DNA from: Proteromonas lacertae
Taxonomy: Eukaryota > Sar > Bigyra > Opalinata > Proteromonadidae
Direction: 5' to 3'
DNA length: 64,000 bases
NCBI GenBank assembly: GCA_002245135.1
Contig: NGBS01000011.1
Span: 106,213 to 170,212, forward strand
The notes under the pieces were generated by a model. The model was not told where the DNA came from. It saw only the letters and a program-made list of their open reading frames with translations, and searched no databases. Of the stretch, positions 24,301-35,988 are shown piece after piece. The position numbers were made by a program, and so were the translations under genes. Numbering within the stretch: the stretch's first letter is position 1; the number at the start of each line of letters is the position of its first letter.

Positions 24301-24683
24301 CATTGATACAAAAGATGCTGCATTAACCCATGCTGGAGATAAACCAAATATCCATTGCATAACACCACTATATCCTATTCCTGCATTTACTAAATACTTT
24401 AATATTGCACCAACTGTACTATCAGGAAATAGTATATCAAACACTTGTGAAATAGAACCTAATGTCATAGTACATAAGCAGAACTTCACACCAAATTTCA
24501 ACCTATCGTATGTTGTATTACCTGAAAAATATCATCTTCATCTCCAATAGTATCATAAAATCTATTGAAACTGGATTTAGGATCATAGATGTCTGATCCA
24601 TATGTACCATTGCCTTTGTCAACAATAGCTGTTTGATTGGCAAGATGGCTAAGGTCTAGTTTTATACGTGTGTTATCTTTCAC
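21379..24683 (-). pseudogene. Large structural protein gene of Maverick type, frameshifted
   Basis: Read on the minus strand, about 1,090 codons fall in four frame segments (24683-24498, 24501-23164, 23216-22377, 22365-21379) that join with single slips. In order: a short N-terminal piece, a hydrophobic region (IGYSGVMQWIFGLSP), an Ala/Asn/Thr-rich repeat region with NNTTSIPATGA-type repeats, a strongly basic stretch (GSGRRKHVHFKHKKHHRR), a Gln/Asn/Tyr-rich region and several hydrophobic segments near the end. The basic stretch recalls virion core proteins, and the size suits a structural polyprotein or internal membrane protein. I do not recognise a specific family. The 3' end is fused to HYDIN at about 21378. 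Confidence 0.5.
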
Positions 24684-25304
24684 CTTGTTATAGATGATCT
24701 TTTTTAATTTTCTCTTAAGTGCATTATGTTACACAGAGGAATTCTCAAAATCAATTGCTTCTTCTTATGGTGATGGTTGTTGCTTATGCTTTCGTTTAAC
24801 ACCCATAAAATATATTAGAAATATAGCCGTTATTGATATTAGTGATGATATTATTTTTTCTTTTGTTCTACAGGCTGCCATAAATAAAGAGAAATTAGTG
24901 GAAGCAAAGAATAAATACCTATGAAAGCAATATGAATGAATGAATGACGAATCAGATGATGAATGTTTATAATCCTCTGAATTATGTTGGTTAGTTGAAA
25001 CATACCCAACAAAACATTCATCAAACGAAGAATATTTGTGAATATTTAAATTCGCTCATTCATTTGCTTGAAACTGAGAAGAATTGGATATAGTGTAAGT
25101 AGAATAGTTAAAGTTGATCCAAAATGTGAATGAAATCAAATACAACATGATTTTGATTGTAGTTTAATATAATCATAAAGAATTATATGTTGATTATATC
25201 ATACTAAATTTAACATAATCCATCAAAAGTATGAAGGAAGTAAATATACTATTCGTAAAATGTATTATATAGGAACATCAACACAATATTACTATGTTGC
25301 AGTT
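24684..25304. other. Interval without a supported gene
   Basis: A 76-codon plus frame at 24694-24924 is weak. Further on, decayed peptide runs such as YYIGTSTQYYYVAVEYN appear near 25260-25310, continuous with the repeat that follows. Confidence 0.4.
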
Positions 25305-25922
25305 GAATATAATAGATATAATAACAGTTGTTTACCTTTAGCTCCATCTACTTGAAGATAAATCAGACAGTAGAGATGGTAAAATAATGAAAGAAAGTAA
25401 AAATGAGGAGAGTAACAACTAGATGTAACAACTCCAGAGATAAAATTGCAAGAAGCCAAAATATTTATAAAAGATAACGCTGATAGCTCAGATAAGGTTA
25501 TTGTTGTAGCATTAAAAGAAAATGACTAAAAATATTAAAATAAAGAAATTATTCCTATTGTAGTGGAATATCATAAGACCAATATACTTGTTAAAGTGAT
25601 AATTGAGACTTGTTTATTGAATAGGAAAGAAATAAAAATAGTATTGAGATTATGTGGTGATGTAGAAGTTAACTCTGTTTTAAACATACAAAGGTTTCTA
25701 AAATAGGTGATTTAATAAAGTATAAAGGTAAACAAAGTTAAAGAAGTAGCTATACAATATATGAAAAGATTAGTAGAAGGTTATGGAGGTAACTTCACTA
25801 TAGATGTAAGAAATGCTTTAGAAAGCAAATTATCAAAGCATGATTCCAAAACCTGAAGTAAATCATTCCAAATTTTTAGCTTGTCTCAATGACTGGTAGT
25901 TTTATAGATGTATTAGTAAAAG
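25305..25922 (+). pseudogene. Decayed coding repeat, inverted copy B
   Basis: Nearly identical to the reverse complement of 5985-6557. Coding-like runs (VTTPEIKLQEAKIFIKDNAD, IIPIVVEYHKTNILVKVIIE) occur in different frames with stops between. Family unknown. The two copies flank 18.7 kb that includes host and viral genes, so they are probably not the ends of one element. Confidence 0.55.
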
Positions 25923-26109
25923 AGAAGCTTGATTCTATATTTTCTATTCACATTTTTAATGTCTTATGATCAACATTAAGTTCTAATCATTTCAGCTAAT
26001 GTATTTCAGTTTATATTAGCTAAATATGAATTTAGTTTGCTTCAAAAATTTCTAGAAAACAAACGGCACAAATATTCAAACTATTTATATTAACAAAAGA
26101 GTATACTGC

Positions 26110-26245
26110 AGAGGTAGGTCATATAACAAAGTAAGTATAAAAGTAAGAATTTTTCATCAAGACAAGTAAGAATATAAATTTAGTTTGTTTTAAAAGTATC
26201 TGGTAGACAAACGGCCAACTATGACAAACGGCGCACAACATCTTA
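26110..26245 (+). repeat. GACAAACGGC repeat family, copy near 26.2 kb
   Basis: It runs from about TATAACAAAGTAAGTATAAA to GACAAACGGCGCACAAC. The same block recurs at 49545-49675 in this orientation and at 33528-33650 inverted, with sharp identity at the GCGCACAAC end. Confidence 0.65.
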
Positions 26246-26254
26246 ACTAAGTTG

Positions 26255-26430
26255 TTTACCTTGTAAGGGATTTTAATAGAATCATGAAAATCAATCGGGA
26301 AATTCGACTTAACAATTGTTAACAAGTTACCAAATGGTAACTCCAAAAGGTTCTAGCAATCTAGAGATTCTTCTCAAAGGTAAGCTACGATGACCTTATA
26401 AATTATTTAGGTAAAGTCTTCCAATTCTCA
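26255..26430 (+). mobile_element. Diverged fragment of the GC-rich 7.2-kb element family
   Basis: It matches the left subterminal region of the element at 37428. Shared pieces are CTTGTAAGGG, AACAATTGTTAAC, AAGTTACCAAATGGTAACTC, AGGTTCTAGC, and a 31-nt intron-like GTAAGC...TTTAG block at 26380-26410, equal in length to those inside the element. The fragment has drifted towards the local AT-rich composition, so it is an old insertion. Confidence 0.6.
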
Positions 26431-26579
26431 ACAATTGTATTTATATTGTATTTATAAAACGCATTTATTTTTATTTATTGTTTTAAATCTGTTTTTTATT
26501 TGTAAAGTAATAATTCACTGAATTATATTCATTACTTCTCTTTATATAATAAATATGAAGAATTTTAAGGAGTATTTAA

Positions 26580-27890
26580 TCACCAATATTCAGGTATTTC
26601 TAAGTATGTATTTGTTTTATTAATATAGTTTATTCTTCCAATTTCAAAATATGGTATGTTGCTATTATTTCTACTTGTAGATCTCAATTCATCAATTAAT
26701 CGATTTATGTTGCTGTTTCTAGTACCAATAAATAGAATGCATTTTAAGGATATTTCAATATCACTTATTATATTGAATATATGATTTTCTTTCCAATTAC
26801 TTACATTATCATTATATCTTGAGTAATTCAAATAACATATAGGATAATCTAACTGAATAAACGTATTTATTACATCTCTATCATCTGTTGATAAATATAT
26901 CACAAACTTCTTACTAATAATCCTTTTTATCAGATTAATAGCAGAAAAATATTTCTCAGTGTGAATTAATTTCATTTCTTTATACTTATCTCCATGTCTT
27001 ACCCACACATTAATGCATGGATTAGATTGAAAATTGTTTATATTATTATTACATGTAAAGTATTTATGAAATTGCTTATTAACAACTACTTTAGTTTTTT
27101 CTTTTAATTTATATATATATTTTGCAGATTGTGTTCTCCAATAATGAAGATAGTAAGAAGGATGAATTGGTGAGTTTTTTAAAAAATTATAAACATAATC
27201 TGGAATTACATATCTAGGATATTTATTTATATAATTAGATGTCTTTTGATAAACATATTTATTATTACTGAAAGCATCATATGATTTATTTAATTCATTA
27301 TTTTTAGGAATTATATTACAGTTTGTTAATGGATATATATATTTATTTAGCAATGTATTGTGTATTAAGGCTATTCTATTACTATTTAGTGCTAATGCTA
27401 AAAATGACCCCATAACATGTATTTGTGAGCCAAAACCAGATCCCCAATATGGTATTATTAAATACTTCTTATTATAGCAATTAATAGGATTTTGCATCTT
27501 AAATATCCAATTCTGAATATCTTCTGATCCAAATAATTCTCCTGATTCGTTTACGTATCTATAAAAATCTGAAATATAGGATCTATGAGTTTTTATAATG
27601 CCATTATTGCATTTTATAGAATGAGTTGTGTATAATAGTGTATTACAGACTTCACAATTAGAAGAATGATATAATCTATCATAGAATTGAAATCCATATG
27701 TATAATTATTTAATATTATTTTACTTGTGTTGCATTTATTTCTTTCTATAATAGTTATACACTTTGTGTATAAATAATTGTAATTATAATTGTAATTTTT
27801 ACATTTTGTATAATATGAGAGTATTTTATCCAAAGAATTATATAATTGAAAAAACAATGACAATAATAAGAATTCTATATATATAAACAT
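26580..27890 (-). CDS. Fucosyltransferase-like protein (GT23-type fold), type II membrane
   Basis: The 436-residue frame is intact. A hydrophobic anchor at residues 2-17 (FIYIEFLLLSLFFQLY) is followed by a lumenal-type domain. Motifs resemble alpha-1,6-fucosyltransferases: GSGFGSQIHVMGSFLALALN, VRHGDKYKEMKLI (the VRxxDK nucleotide-sugar site), YLSTDDRDVI, and SDIEISLKCILFIGTRNSN before RLIDELR. It would act in the Golgi or an equivalent compartment on glycans, using a nucleotide sugar. The acceptor is unknown, and whether the sugar is fucose is inferred. It lies alone between mobile sequences and is one of five glycosyltransferase-type genes in the window. Confidence 0.65.
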   Translation of the reverse strand: MFIYIEFLLLSLFFQLYNSLDKILSYYTKCKNYNYNYNYLYTKCITIIERNKCNTSKIILNNYTYGFQFYDRLYHSSNCEVCNTLLYTTHSIKCNNGIIKTHRSYISDFYRYVNESGELFGSEDIQNWIFKMQNPINCYNKKYLIIPYWGSGFGSQIHVMGSFLALALNSNRIALIHNTLLNKYIYPLTNCNIIPKNNELNKSYDAFSNNKYVYQKTSNYINKYPRYVIPDYVYNFLKNSPIHPSYYLHYWRTQSAKYIYKLKEKTKVVVNKQFHKYFTCNNNINNFQSNPCINVWVRHGDKYKEMKLIHTEKYFSAINLIKRIISKKFVIYLSTDDRDVINTFIQLDYPICYLNYSRYNDNVSNWKENHIFNIISDIEISLKCILFIGTRNSNINRLIDELRSTSRNNSNIPYFEIGRINYINKTNTYLEIPEYW

Positions 27891-28556
27891 AAAATGTCTA
27901 AATCATTATATGATATATTTTAATAAAATACTCCTTGTAGTATGTTTAATTCTATAATTATATAGAATTCTATTATATGAACATGATATATTCATTGATT
28001 AATTGTATATTATTGAACATGTAGTATGTTCAATAATAGAATGAATATATTATGTTTGCTTTTCAATTCTATTCTAACTAATTTGTAAAGACTATTTACA
28101 CCCATATTTATAAAATAGAAAAGAATGATATGATTATACAATTATTAATGGAAGGTGCTCTTGAGCCATTTGTAAGAGTAGCCCGTTTGTTAAGATGAAA
28201 ATTAATTTGTTATACTTTTTTGAAAAATATAGTATTGTATATATGAAACATAGCATTTTGATGTTAGTATTAATGTTTCATTCACTACTAGAGAAAATAT
28301 TCATAATGCTTATAAGAAATTTCAATAAAATATTTAAGTTTTCAAGTTTGTTTTCATAATACTTGTGATCTTACTGACTAGTTTCAAAAAACGAATATTT
28401 CTTTTCACTCAAAATATATAAAATAAAATGATGCGCTTGTATATTTAATATTTAATTATTTTGATAGTCTGCCAATTCCAACTTTACTTCTCTCATATAC
28501 AAGCTAATTTTTATCTATATTATACTATAGAATCAGTATATAATATTAGAGGAAAT
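27891..28556. other. AT-rich interval with nested inverted repeats
   Basis: Around 27975-28062 two nested palindromes occur, with centre ATTGAACATGTAGTATGTTCAAT at about 28013-28035 inside arms related to GAACATGATATATTCATT. A degenerate CCGTTTGTTAAGA repeat piece is at about 28160-28195. No gene. Confidence 0.45.
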
Positions 28557-31500
28557 CTAATTATTGTATCCATAAGGAACTGTTTCATAATCATCCTCAA
28601 AGTATCTTTTATCATCAAAATATGTAAGTCCTATCTTTTCTTCATAAGCAGTATAGATATGATGATTTCTACTTCTAATATGATTAATACCAAACTTTTG
28701 TTTAGAAACATATCCATCAACCATTTCAGTATAATCATCTCCTGTCATCTTACTTGCTATAGCTGTTATTAATCCTTTACATTTGTTGGAGGATTTGAGT
28801 GTACCATCATTAACACATTCCTTTTCATAATAGTAACATTTGGATTTCAATCCTCTAAACTTAGTGATGACATAGAATTTCTTACCATCCTGTTCCTCAA
28901 ATTTGAGTTTATTTAATGTTCCAGGTTTACATGATAATGAATCCCATTTGTAGTAATTACTGAAAGGAGGCATATTCAGATTACTTCCATCTATATATTT
29001 TTGAAGATGATTGAAATTCCAATAAATATCCTTAGTCTTTACAGAAAAGAGGAGACTGTCAGTATCAGTCATTAAGAGTCTAACATCTTCTGGTGAATTG
29101 TAATGTAATACTCCATCATACCAATACTGTTGCATTAATAATTTAGAAAGAGCAAGGATAGTCATACCTATCTGAATAGGTTTATTAATTTTGAACATCT
29201 TTTTATGATAATGTACTAATCTCAAATCTCCGTGAATAGTATCTATCTTATCAAACCAAGGATCTCTAATAGCTTTTCTTGCTTGATTTTCTGACACTAC
29301 TAATTTGATACTTCTCCACTTATCAACTCTTTCTAAAGTTTTTCCATAAAGTGAATTAAGTAATTTCTTCATTATATTAGTAGTAGATGTTTGATGCATT
29401 TCCTTCGCATAAACTCTCATATCCTTTAATTGATCAATATGTTTAGACATGTGTTTACTTTCCAAGAATGTTGGTACTTTATATACTTTTGTTACTCTAT
29501 ATCCATGATCAACTGCAAATTTGAGATTCTGATAATGGATGACATAATGTTCTTTAGGCAATAAATCAGTAACTAACTTTTCAGAGGAAACATATTTATG
29601 AACATCAGGATTTTTCTGATCATCCTCTTTTTGAGAGTATAATACTTCTAATTTTTCTTTGTGTATATCTGACAATTCATCATAGCTAATCTTCCTTCTT
29701 GAAGGTAGAATAGGATATTCTCTTAAATACTCCTTATAATAGGAAATAGGTTCAATATCCACTTCTAACATATATCCTGTAGTTTCAAAGGAATCATTCT
29801 TATCATAGAATTTAGTAGAATCTAATATCTCATGAAGTTTAGGACAACCAGGATCTTCATAACAATAAAGATGTTAATTCCTTATAGGAAGTTTACATAA
29901 ATACATTACTGAAGGATATAAGGAATTCATATCCTGATAAACAATAAACTTTGAAGGTTTCTTAGGATCATAATCCTTCATATATAAATTATTAGCATCT
30001 TCTTTCCTCTTTCCTATATAGGATAATCCTCCATATAATCCATTAAGGATGAAATCATATATTTCAGGTTCATGAATTAACTCTATCTTAACTGAACTTT
30101 CTTTCAAGAACAAATCCAAAGATAAACTAGGAATTGATACATACCAACAAGGATCAATATGAAAGTGATTAAAGATGTTTTGTCTAAAATCCTCAAATAC
30201 TGAACATAGGATATAAACATCAATACTTAAATAGAAATTACAATATTCTCCTATAGAAGCTTTTCCTTCAAACAAAATGTTATTCACTTCCATTGCAAAC
30301 TTATATTCATCTTCTGTTATTGTTGAATTGAATAAACTTGAATAGAAATCCTGAATCTTCAAATCCTTAAATTGATTATCATATTTTTCCAAACAATCTA
30401 CATATTCATAAGGAAAGAAGTTTTTCTGAAGAAGATACTTATCAATGATTTCCTCATTTAATTCAGGAAAGTTATCATAAATGACTTTAAACTTTTCCTT
30501 TTTACAATTTAACTCTAAAGCTGTTATCTTTAAATCCTCTGTTAAACTAGATAATTTTTTAGAAAGGAATTGGTATGAATCAATGAACATTAATCTATCA
30601 AAGAATATAGCTTTATAATTTTCATCTGTAGAAGGAAGGATATCCAAATTTAAACTAGTCTGTTTAGCAATTTCTGCAAGTTCTCTAATGATGAAATGCT
30701 GGTCATATCTCATAGCGTTATGACCAATTATAGGAATCTTGTATCCTTTTACTTTTATTGATAAGTTCTCTTTAGAATGAATTGAAGCAATGTACTTTCC
30801 AGTGAAATGATTATGGTGGAGGACTTTTGGATCAAAAGGAGTAAAAGGTTTACTACAAAAATCACAAACAGTTTTACTCATATAAATAGCTAAATCTTCC
30901 TCATTTTGATCCCAATCTTTAGGATATAAGTTTATTATATTATATAAGTGTTTTACATCTTTATATACTGTCATGATATCCTCCATAAATTCTTTATCTA
31001 AATTTTCATCTTCGGATATCTTCACATTCACAATAGTTGTAGATTTAATTTGAGGAATTTTACTTTCAATATATAAACAATATGATTTTAACTTATGTTC
31101 ATTTTTGAAGGATCTTAATGTTTTTGAAGGAAAGATTATAGGTTTGTCCTTTTCCTCTTCATCAATTGCAAATACATTTATATTTAAATCATAAGTTTGC
31201 TCTACTTTATCTATATCAAGATTAGTAACAGGAGCTACTGGTATTGTAATAAAATCGCTACTAGGTTGTATTTGAGGTAAATGTTGCTTTTTTAAACATG
31301 AATTAATTGCTCTCCAAAAACAATCCATATTATCATTATCCTTATTTTCACAAGGATCTAAACAATACTTATTATTAAATATATCAGGAATATGATAATT
31401 TCCTCCTGCTCCTGCCATAATTTGGTATTGATTAATATGAGTTTCCATTAAATTTATATATTGGAATATTAAACCAGATTCTGGAGGAGAAAAGTCATCC

Positions 31501-32042
31501 TCATTATTAGAATGAAATAAGGAACGCATCTTTGCTGCTACTGATGCAGGACTATCATACTCATTTATTAAAATATTTCTTGTATTATAAAATAAGGATA
31601 CTTCCTCACCTGATTCATCTTCCGAAGAAGTATAAACATACCAAAATACAAAGTATACTTTAATATTTTTCATTTCATGTGCTATTTCACTTATTCTTAA
31701 AGCAACATCTGTGTTATCAACAATGAAATTATAATAATCTTCAGGAGTAAGATGATGAATATCCTTTAAATTAGTAACGTACTTCCTTGTTACTCCTTCG
31801 GAGGATTGGCCTTCTAATTCATACCTTTTTAATCTTTCCTCTAAATTTCCTCTTGGAGGATGAATTCTATTATCATCCATATCATCATCTCTTCCACCGA
31901 AATACATTCCATAATCAGGATATATAATATGTACTTGAGGATTATTATTTAAATTCCTTATATAGGAGGATTCACTTATATTCCTTCTTTTACTAGTTGC
32001 ATTAATGAAATATTGGGAAGTACTATCCTCATTTTCTAGCAT
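28557..32042 (-). pseudogene. polB: Maverick/Polinton protein-primed DNA polymerase B with one in-frame TAA
   Basis: One frame of 1,162 codons is broken only by TAA at 29874-29876, just after the first palm motif. The N-terminus (32042 to about 30950) is long and acidic. Then come HHNHFTGKYIASIH, the exonuclease motif HNAMRYDQHFI, a further exonuclease-type motif FYLSIDVYILCSVFEDF, palm motif A (YQDMNSLYPSVM), motif B (KKLLNSLYGKT) and motif C (MTDTDSLLF). All catalytic aspartates of the palm are present. This is the replicative polymerase of Mavericks and related viruses, priming from a terminal protein. A single point change or readthrough separates it from an intact gene. Confidence 0.85.
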
Positions 32043-32307
32043 CTTTTCTAATAAATGAGTTTTTGCATTTAAAGCATATTTTTCTGCTTATCAGTATTCT
32101 TCCTTTTATTCATGATTTTATACTTATAGAAATTCAAAACTAAAAAGAAAATAAAAAATGAATATACTTTAAAATAATTGGTCAAATACAAATGTACACT
32201 AAATTTTGATTGGATAATGAAAAATCTACTAAAAAATCGTTACTTTTTTTATTTGCAATTTTCTTGCTATTTTTAACTATTTTTAAAAATTTAACTTCTA
32301 AAAAATC
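32043..32307. promoter_or_regulatory. Divergent intergenic region between polB and the OB-like gene
   Basis: The 265 bases between opposite starts are very AT-rich, with an ATTGG box (CCAAT in reverse) near 32208 and T/A-rich tracts before the 32308 start. They probably hold both promoters. No specific motif shared with other genes was seen. Confidence 0.35.
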
Positions 32308-33231
32308 ATGAGTTCTGGTAAAAAATACTTTACTTCTAAAAAGTATGTAGAAGAGGAGGCTGAGGAGGATAACTCTACTATAACTAGTGATGAAGATGAT
32401 TTAGAAAATTGTGAAACTGAACCAGTATCACAAAGTGAATATGAAAAGCCTTATATTAAGGATTATGAGAGATGGTGTAAGGAAAACAATGTTGATGAAA
32501 TGGAAAGTAATCCTGAACCAAAGTATGCAGCTGAATTAGTGAGGAAAATCATGGATGATAAACAAATGTTAGAAATGGGAAATATTCCTAAGTTAGAATC
32601 TGCAAGAGGATTAGTGAGTGATTACCTTCCTCCTAATTTAAATAGAAGGTTAACTTTCATTGGACATGTATCTGAGATGAAATTAGAAAAACCAAAAGAG
32701 GATCAGGAAGGATATTATTCTGTGAAGTTTACTAATGTTCAAGTAGCTAGGTTTGCAGGAAAGGATTGTGATGCTAGTGAATGGATAAAGCTAAAATCCT
32801 CTTGGTTATATGATATAGCTGATTATTTGAAAACCTCTAAACATTTGGAGCATAGTATTGAAGTTGTCCTCAATTTATACAGGATTCTCATTTGGAAGAA
32901 TGATGATAGGCATAATCTTGTAGGAAATGATAAAACAGTATATGAGGATTGGACTGTTATGGAGGGTAAGGATGTTGTTGTTCCTGTAGTAGCTTTAAAA
33001 TATACCATCAAGAATAATACATGCTTTGTTAATTTATTCATTGATGGAGATATTATGATTGTAAGTGAGGATTATGTTAAAGAAAAAGTTAAGGATAAGG
33101 TTGAGGAAAAAGAGGAAAAGAAGTTTAGTACTCCTAAAAGAAAAAGAGAAAGGCCCTTAAGTCCTCCAGTAGTGAAGAGAAGTAACATAGGAGGATTAAC
33201 CTTAAAGAAGGATCATAAGCATAAAAAGTAA
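32308..33231 (+). CDS. Possible single-strand-DNA-binding (OB-fold) protein of Maverick
   Basis: The 307-residue intact frame has an acidic N-terminus and a middle section NRRLTFIGHVSEMK ... GYYSVKFTNVQVARF, whose strand pattern could be an OB fold. A Lys/Arg-rich C-terminus follows (FSTPKRKRERPLSPPVVKRS). It is divergent from polB and of similar composition, as expected for a replication partner. I found no decisive motif, so the function is inferred from strand pattern and position. A structural or nuclear-targeted protein is the alternative. Confidence 0.4.
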   Translation: MSSGKKYFTSKKYVEEEAEEDNSTITSDEDDLENCETEPVSQSEYEKPYIKDYERWCKENNVDEMESNPEPKYAAELVRKIMDDKQMLEMGNIPKLESARGLVSDYLPPNLNRRLTFIGHVSEMKLEKPKEDQEGYYSVKFTNVQVARFAGKDCDASEWIKLKSSWLYDIADYLKTSKHLEHSIEVVLNLYRILIWKNDDRHNLVGNDKTVYEDWTVMEGKDVVVPVVALKYTIKNNTCFVNLFIDGDIMIVSEDYVKEKVKDKVEEKEEKKFSTPKRKRERPLSPPVVKRSNIGGLTLKKDHKHKK

Positions 33232-33284
33232 TTAAAAAGATAATTATCATTAATTCCTTACTATATTCTTATTTTTGTTTTTCT

Positions 33285-33527
33285 ATGAATATTCCAAAAA
33301 AGACTTTACCAGAGCTATATTCACAATACAACTATTTATCTTCTAAAGATTTCATCAATATTTGCACTCACTATGGTTATAGCGAAGATGAAGCTAAGAC
33401 TTTTGCATATTCTTCTCCTCGATATCAGTTAGCATCAAAAAGAGTTCGTCCTAAAAAATTAAGGTATACTACTATTAAAGTACCAGGTACTTTTATGATT
33501 GATTTTGCATTCTTTCAAGGAAATGAT
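33285..33527 (+). pseudogene. Truncated second retroviral-type integrase fragment
   Basis: MNIPKKTLPELYSQYNYLSS leads through a basic segment (SKRVRPKKLRYTTIK) into VPGTFMIDFAFFQGND. That last stretch fits the first catalytic-aspartate strand of the rve core of Maverick-type integrases. Coding ends exactly where a GTTGTGCGCCGTTTGTC repeat begins (33528), so the rest was cut away by that insertion or a rearrangement. It is distinct from the integrase at 35989-37418. The call rests on one strand only. Confidence 0.45.
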
Positions 33528-33650
33528 GGTGTTGTGCGCCGTTTGTCAGAGTTGGCCGTTTGTCTACCAGACACTTTCAAAACAAACTAAATACACAATT
33601 ACACTTCTTTTAATGAAAAATTGTTAATTTTATTTTAACATTTTGTATAT
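33528..33650 (-). repeat. GACAAACGGC repeat family, inverted copy
   Basis: Starts GTTGTGCGCCGTTTGTC and continues with GGCCGTTTGTCTACCAGACA, matching the reverse complement of 49545-49675 for about 100 bp. It interrupts an integrase-like frame. Confidence 0.65.
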
Positions 33651-34437
33651 GATAGACATGTCACGATATGACTTAATTAGTATATGTAACAAATTATTTT
33701 ACATAATCTATTAATACATATTAAGTACATGAATAATATAAAATATTATCTTACAACTCACTTCTGTTGTTGATATAAATAAAATAATGTAACTAAAAAC
33801 TTGAATTTTCTTACCCCCTTATTTGTACGAAAATCAATATTTTGATATAAATACTTGTTTTATATGCACATGTTTTTCATCTAAATCTATAATTTTAGTT
33901 ACAAAGTTAATATCTACAATATAAACAGAAATACAATCTTTAATCGACATGAATCTCAAAGCTACAACATATTAATGTATTTCATATTTCAATACCTTCT
34001 ATAAAAATCATTCATTTCAGTGTGTAGCTAGTTACAATATATTTTTAACACTTAGCTTCTTTTGTATAATTTACAAAATTATAATTTATGTGTTGTTTTT
34101 TATTTTATGTAATAGTATCAATGATTATGAAATGATACACATAAGTCACAGAAGAAAATTGAGAAGTGAAAAATGTCTCCTAGACAAACGGCGTATTTCT
34201 AAATCTTCTCACGCCGTTTGTCTAGGAGACACTTTTGATTTCTCATATTTCATATATGAGATAATCATAATATATTATTAACAAATATAACAAAATTGAA
34301 ATCAGAAAATAAGTTGAAACAACATTCAACTCAAATCTTTTTCCAAATTTGTTTTTTATGTTATGTGGATGTGTGTACCTAACAAACACATTGTAATTAT
34401 ATAAAGATACTTTTTAGAATTTTTAAAGAAAATGAAA
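33651..34437. other. AT-rich interval with a palindrome
   Basis: No gene is supported. At about 34168-34234 a palindrome has arms TGTCTCCTAGACAAACGGCG and its complement around a 15-20-nt loop, built from the same GACAAACGGC motif as the dispersed repeat family. Confidence 0.5.
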
Positions 34438-35790
34438 TTATATAAATCTATAAATGTTTTTTTTGTTGTAAATGTAAAACAATTTCGCTTTTTCTTCGTT
34501 ATTTAAACTTTCTATACCTTCAATTAAATCATCAATGAAGTATTTTATATTAAAACTTTCTATATTTTGAATCTTTGTTATTTCCAAATTATTCAATCTT
34601 GCTCCAAGAAAGAATAAACAGTAATATTCACAAGTTACAGCATCTGTTTGATGAACTTTTGTATCTACTATTTCATATGATTCTAATTCACGATTGCAAG
34701 AATGAAAGAGTTGTTTAATATTCTTTATTACTATATTTCTTGGTTCTTTGTTCATATAAATTGCTAAACTGTCATATATTCTAAACATCATATAGTCATT
34801 AGGAACATAATCTACTTCCCATAAACTCCAATGACTTTGATTTGGATCACATACTGGAAAATAATAAATTCCTTTTTCACTTATCTTTTTTTTATTATCC
34901 TTTTGCTTTTCATTTAAAAATACAACACCAGGATCAATAACATTCTTATTGTTGTTGGAAATATAATGTAATAAAAACAGGAATTCATCGCCTTTTAGTT
35001 GATTGTTAATATTTAAATGACTCACCAATTCTTTACAATTTACTTCATATTTCGGTTGTTGATGTTGTCCATAGAATCTTACATGACCAATATCATTATA
35101 TCCTTTAATTTTCTTTACAAACAACAAACTATCATGAGTGTGATCATCATATGTAATTGATGCAACACTAGTATCTTTTCTATTTACCATTTTACATGCA
35201 TATTTTAAAGTCATTGAATTACGCTCTATCAGAAGGTGTATATAGGTTTTGAATAGATCAATCATGAGAATAATATCAACATCGCTTATATATGGATGAT
35301 CTTCAGACATCTTTATCATTAGCATTACAGCAGCCAATATTTCTGTTGCTTCAAGAAAGTTAGTATTAACATTGGTCTTGACAATCTTATATTGAGATAT
35401 TATTTCACCTACACTTCTATCATATCTACCAATACGACGAATACCTTCTGCATAATCATCTTTACCAAATGAATCTATAACTTCGATAGTTTTATTATCA
35501 TGATGAATGATAACAGTGTAATAATTGTTACTATCTTTAGCTCTAATTATGAATGCTTCCATCTCTTTATTCATTATCATTTGTTTATCTTTACATACGT
35601 AATAATGTTGATTTAAATTGTATAATTCCAATATGAAATGAATTTCATTTAATCCAAGTTGAATTTTTCCAATACTTTTTATAAATCTTTCAACAAATTC
35701 CAAGTGATCATTAGTTAATGGATCCTTAATATCTTCTTCAGAAGTTCTAATACCAAATATATCATACACTGCATTCTTCTTTGGATTCAT
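34438..35790 (-). CDS. Ulp1/C48-type cysteine protease of Maverick, 450 aa
   Basis: The C-terminal domain carries the expected triad order: His in QSHWSLWEVD (about residue 321), Asp in RIYDSLA, then Gln and Cys in HQTDAVTCEYYCLFFL. The family is adenain/Ulp1-like; in Mavericks such enzymes are thought to process virion proteins. An N-terminal stretch (YYTVIIHHDNKTIEVIDSFG) looks like the same beta-strand block without a catalytic His-Trp, possibly a degenerate duplicate domain. The frame is intact. It stands between the polymerase genes and the integrase on the minus strand, an arrangement seen in Mavericks. At 450 residues it is larger than adenovirus-type proteases. Confidence 0.7.
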   Translation of the reverse strand: MNPKKNAVYDIFGIRTSEEDIKDPLTNDHLEFVERFIKSIGKIQLGLNEIHFILELYNLNQHYYVCKDKQMIMNKEMEAFIIRAKDSNNYYTVIIHHDNKTIEVIDSFGKDDYAEGIRRIGRYDRSVGEIISQYKIVKTNVNTNFLEATEILAAVMLMIKMSEDHPYISDVDIILMIDLFKTYIHLLIERNSMTLKYACKMVNRKDTSVASITYDDHTHDSLLFVKKIKGYNDIGHVRFYGQHQQPKYEVNCKELVSHLNINNQLKGDEFLFLLHYISNNNKNVIDPGVVFLNEKQKDNKKKISEKGIYYFPVCDPNQSHWSLWEVDYVPNDYMMFRIYDSLAIYMNKEPRNIVIKNIKQLFHSCNRELESYEIVDTKVHQTDAVTCEYYCLFFLGARLNNLEITKIQNIESFNIKYFIDDLIEGIESLNNEEKAKLFYIYNKKNIYRFI

Positions 35791-35988
35791 TACTATTTGC
35801 TGAAGTCTTTTTTCATAGGTGTTAATATCCTTTTTTTAGGATTAGGATGAATCTATTTAATATAAATTATCATCAAATATACTAGTATTTTGTCTGCTGT
35901 TTTCTTCATATTCTCTAATAATTCTGATGAAACTTCAAGCTTTATTAAAGGTGTAGATGATACTAATGGAATTTGCATGTTTTCATTT

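Noticed and set aside
24694-24924. 76-codon plus-strand frame with a hydrophobic stretch
   Set aside because: No family pattern, no supporting neighbour and odd composition; could be chance in AT-rich DNA.
5985-25922. Inverted 600-bp copies as terminal repeats of one giant Maverick
   Set aside because: Host-type genes (ABCG, HYDIN) lie between them and no matching target duplication was found.
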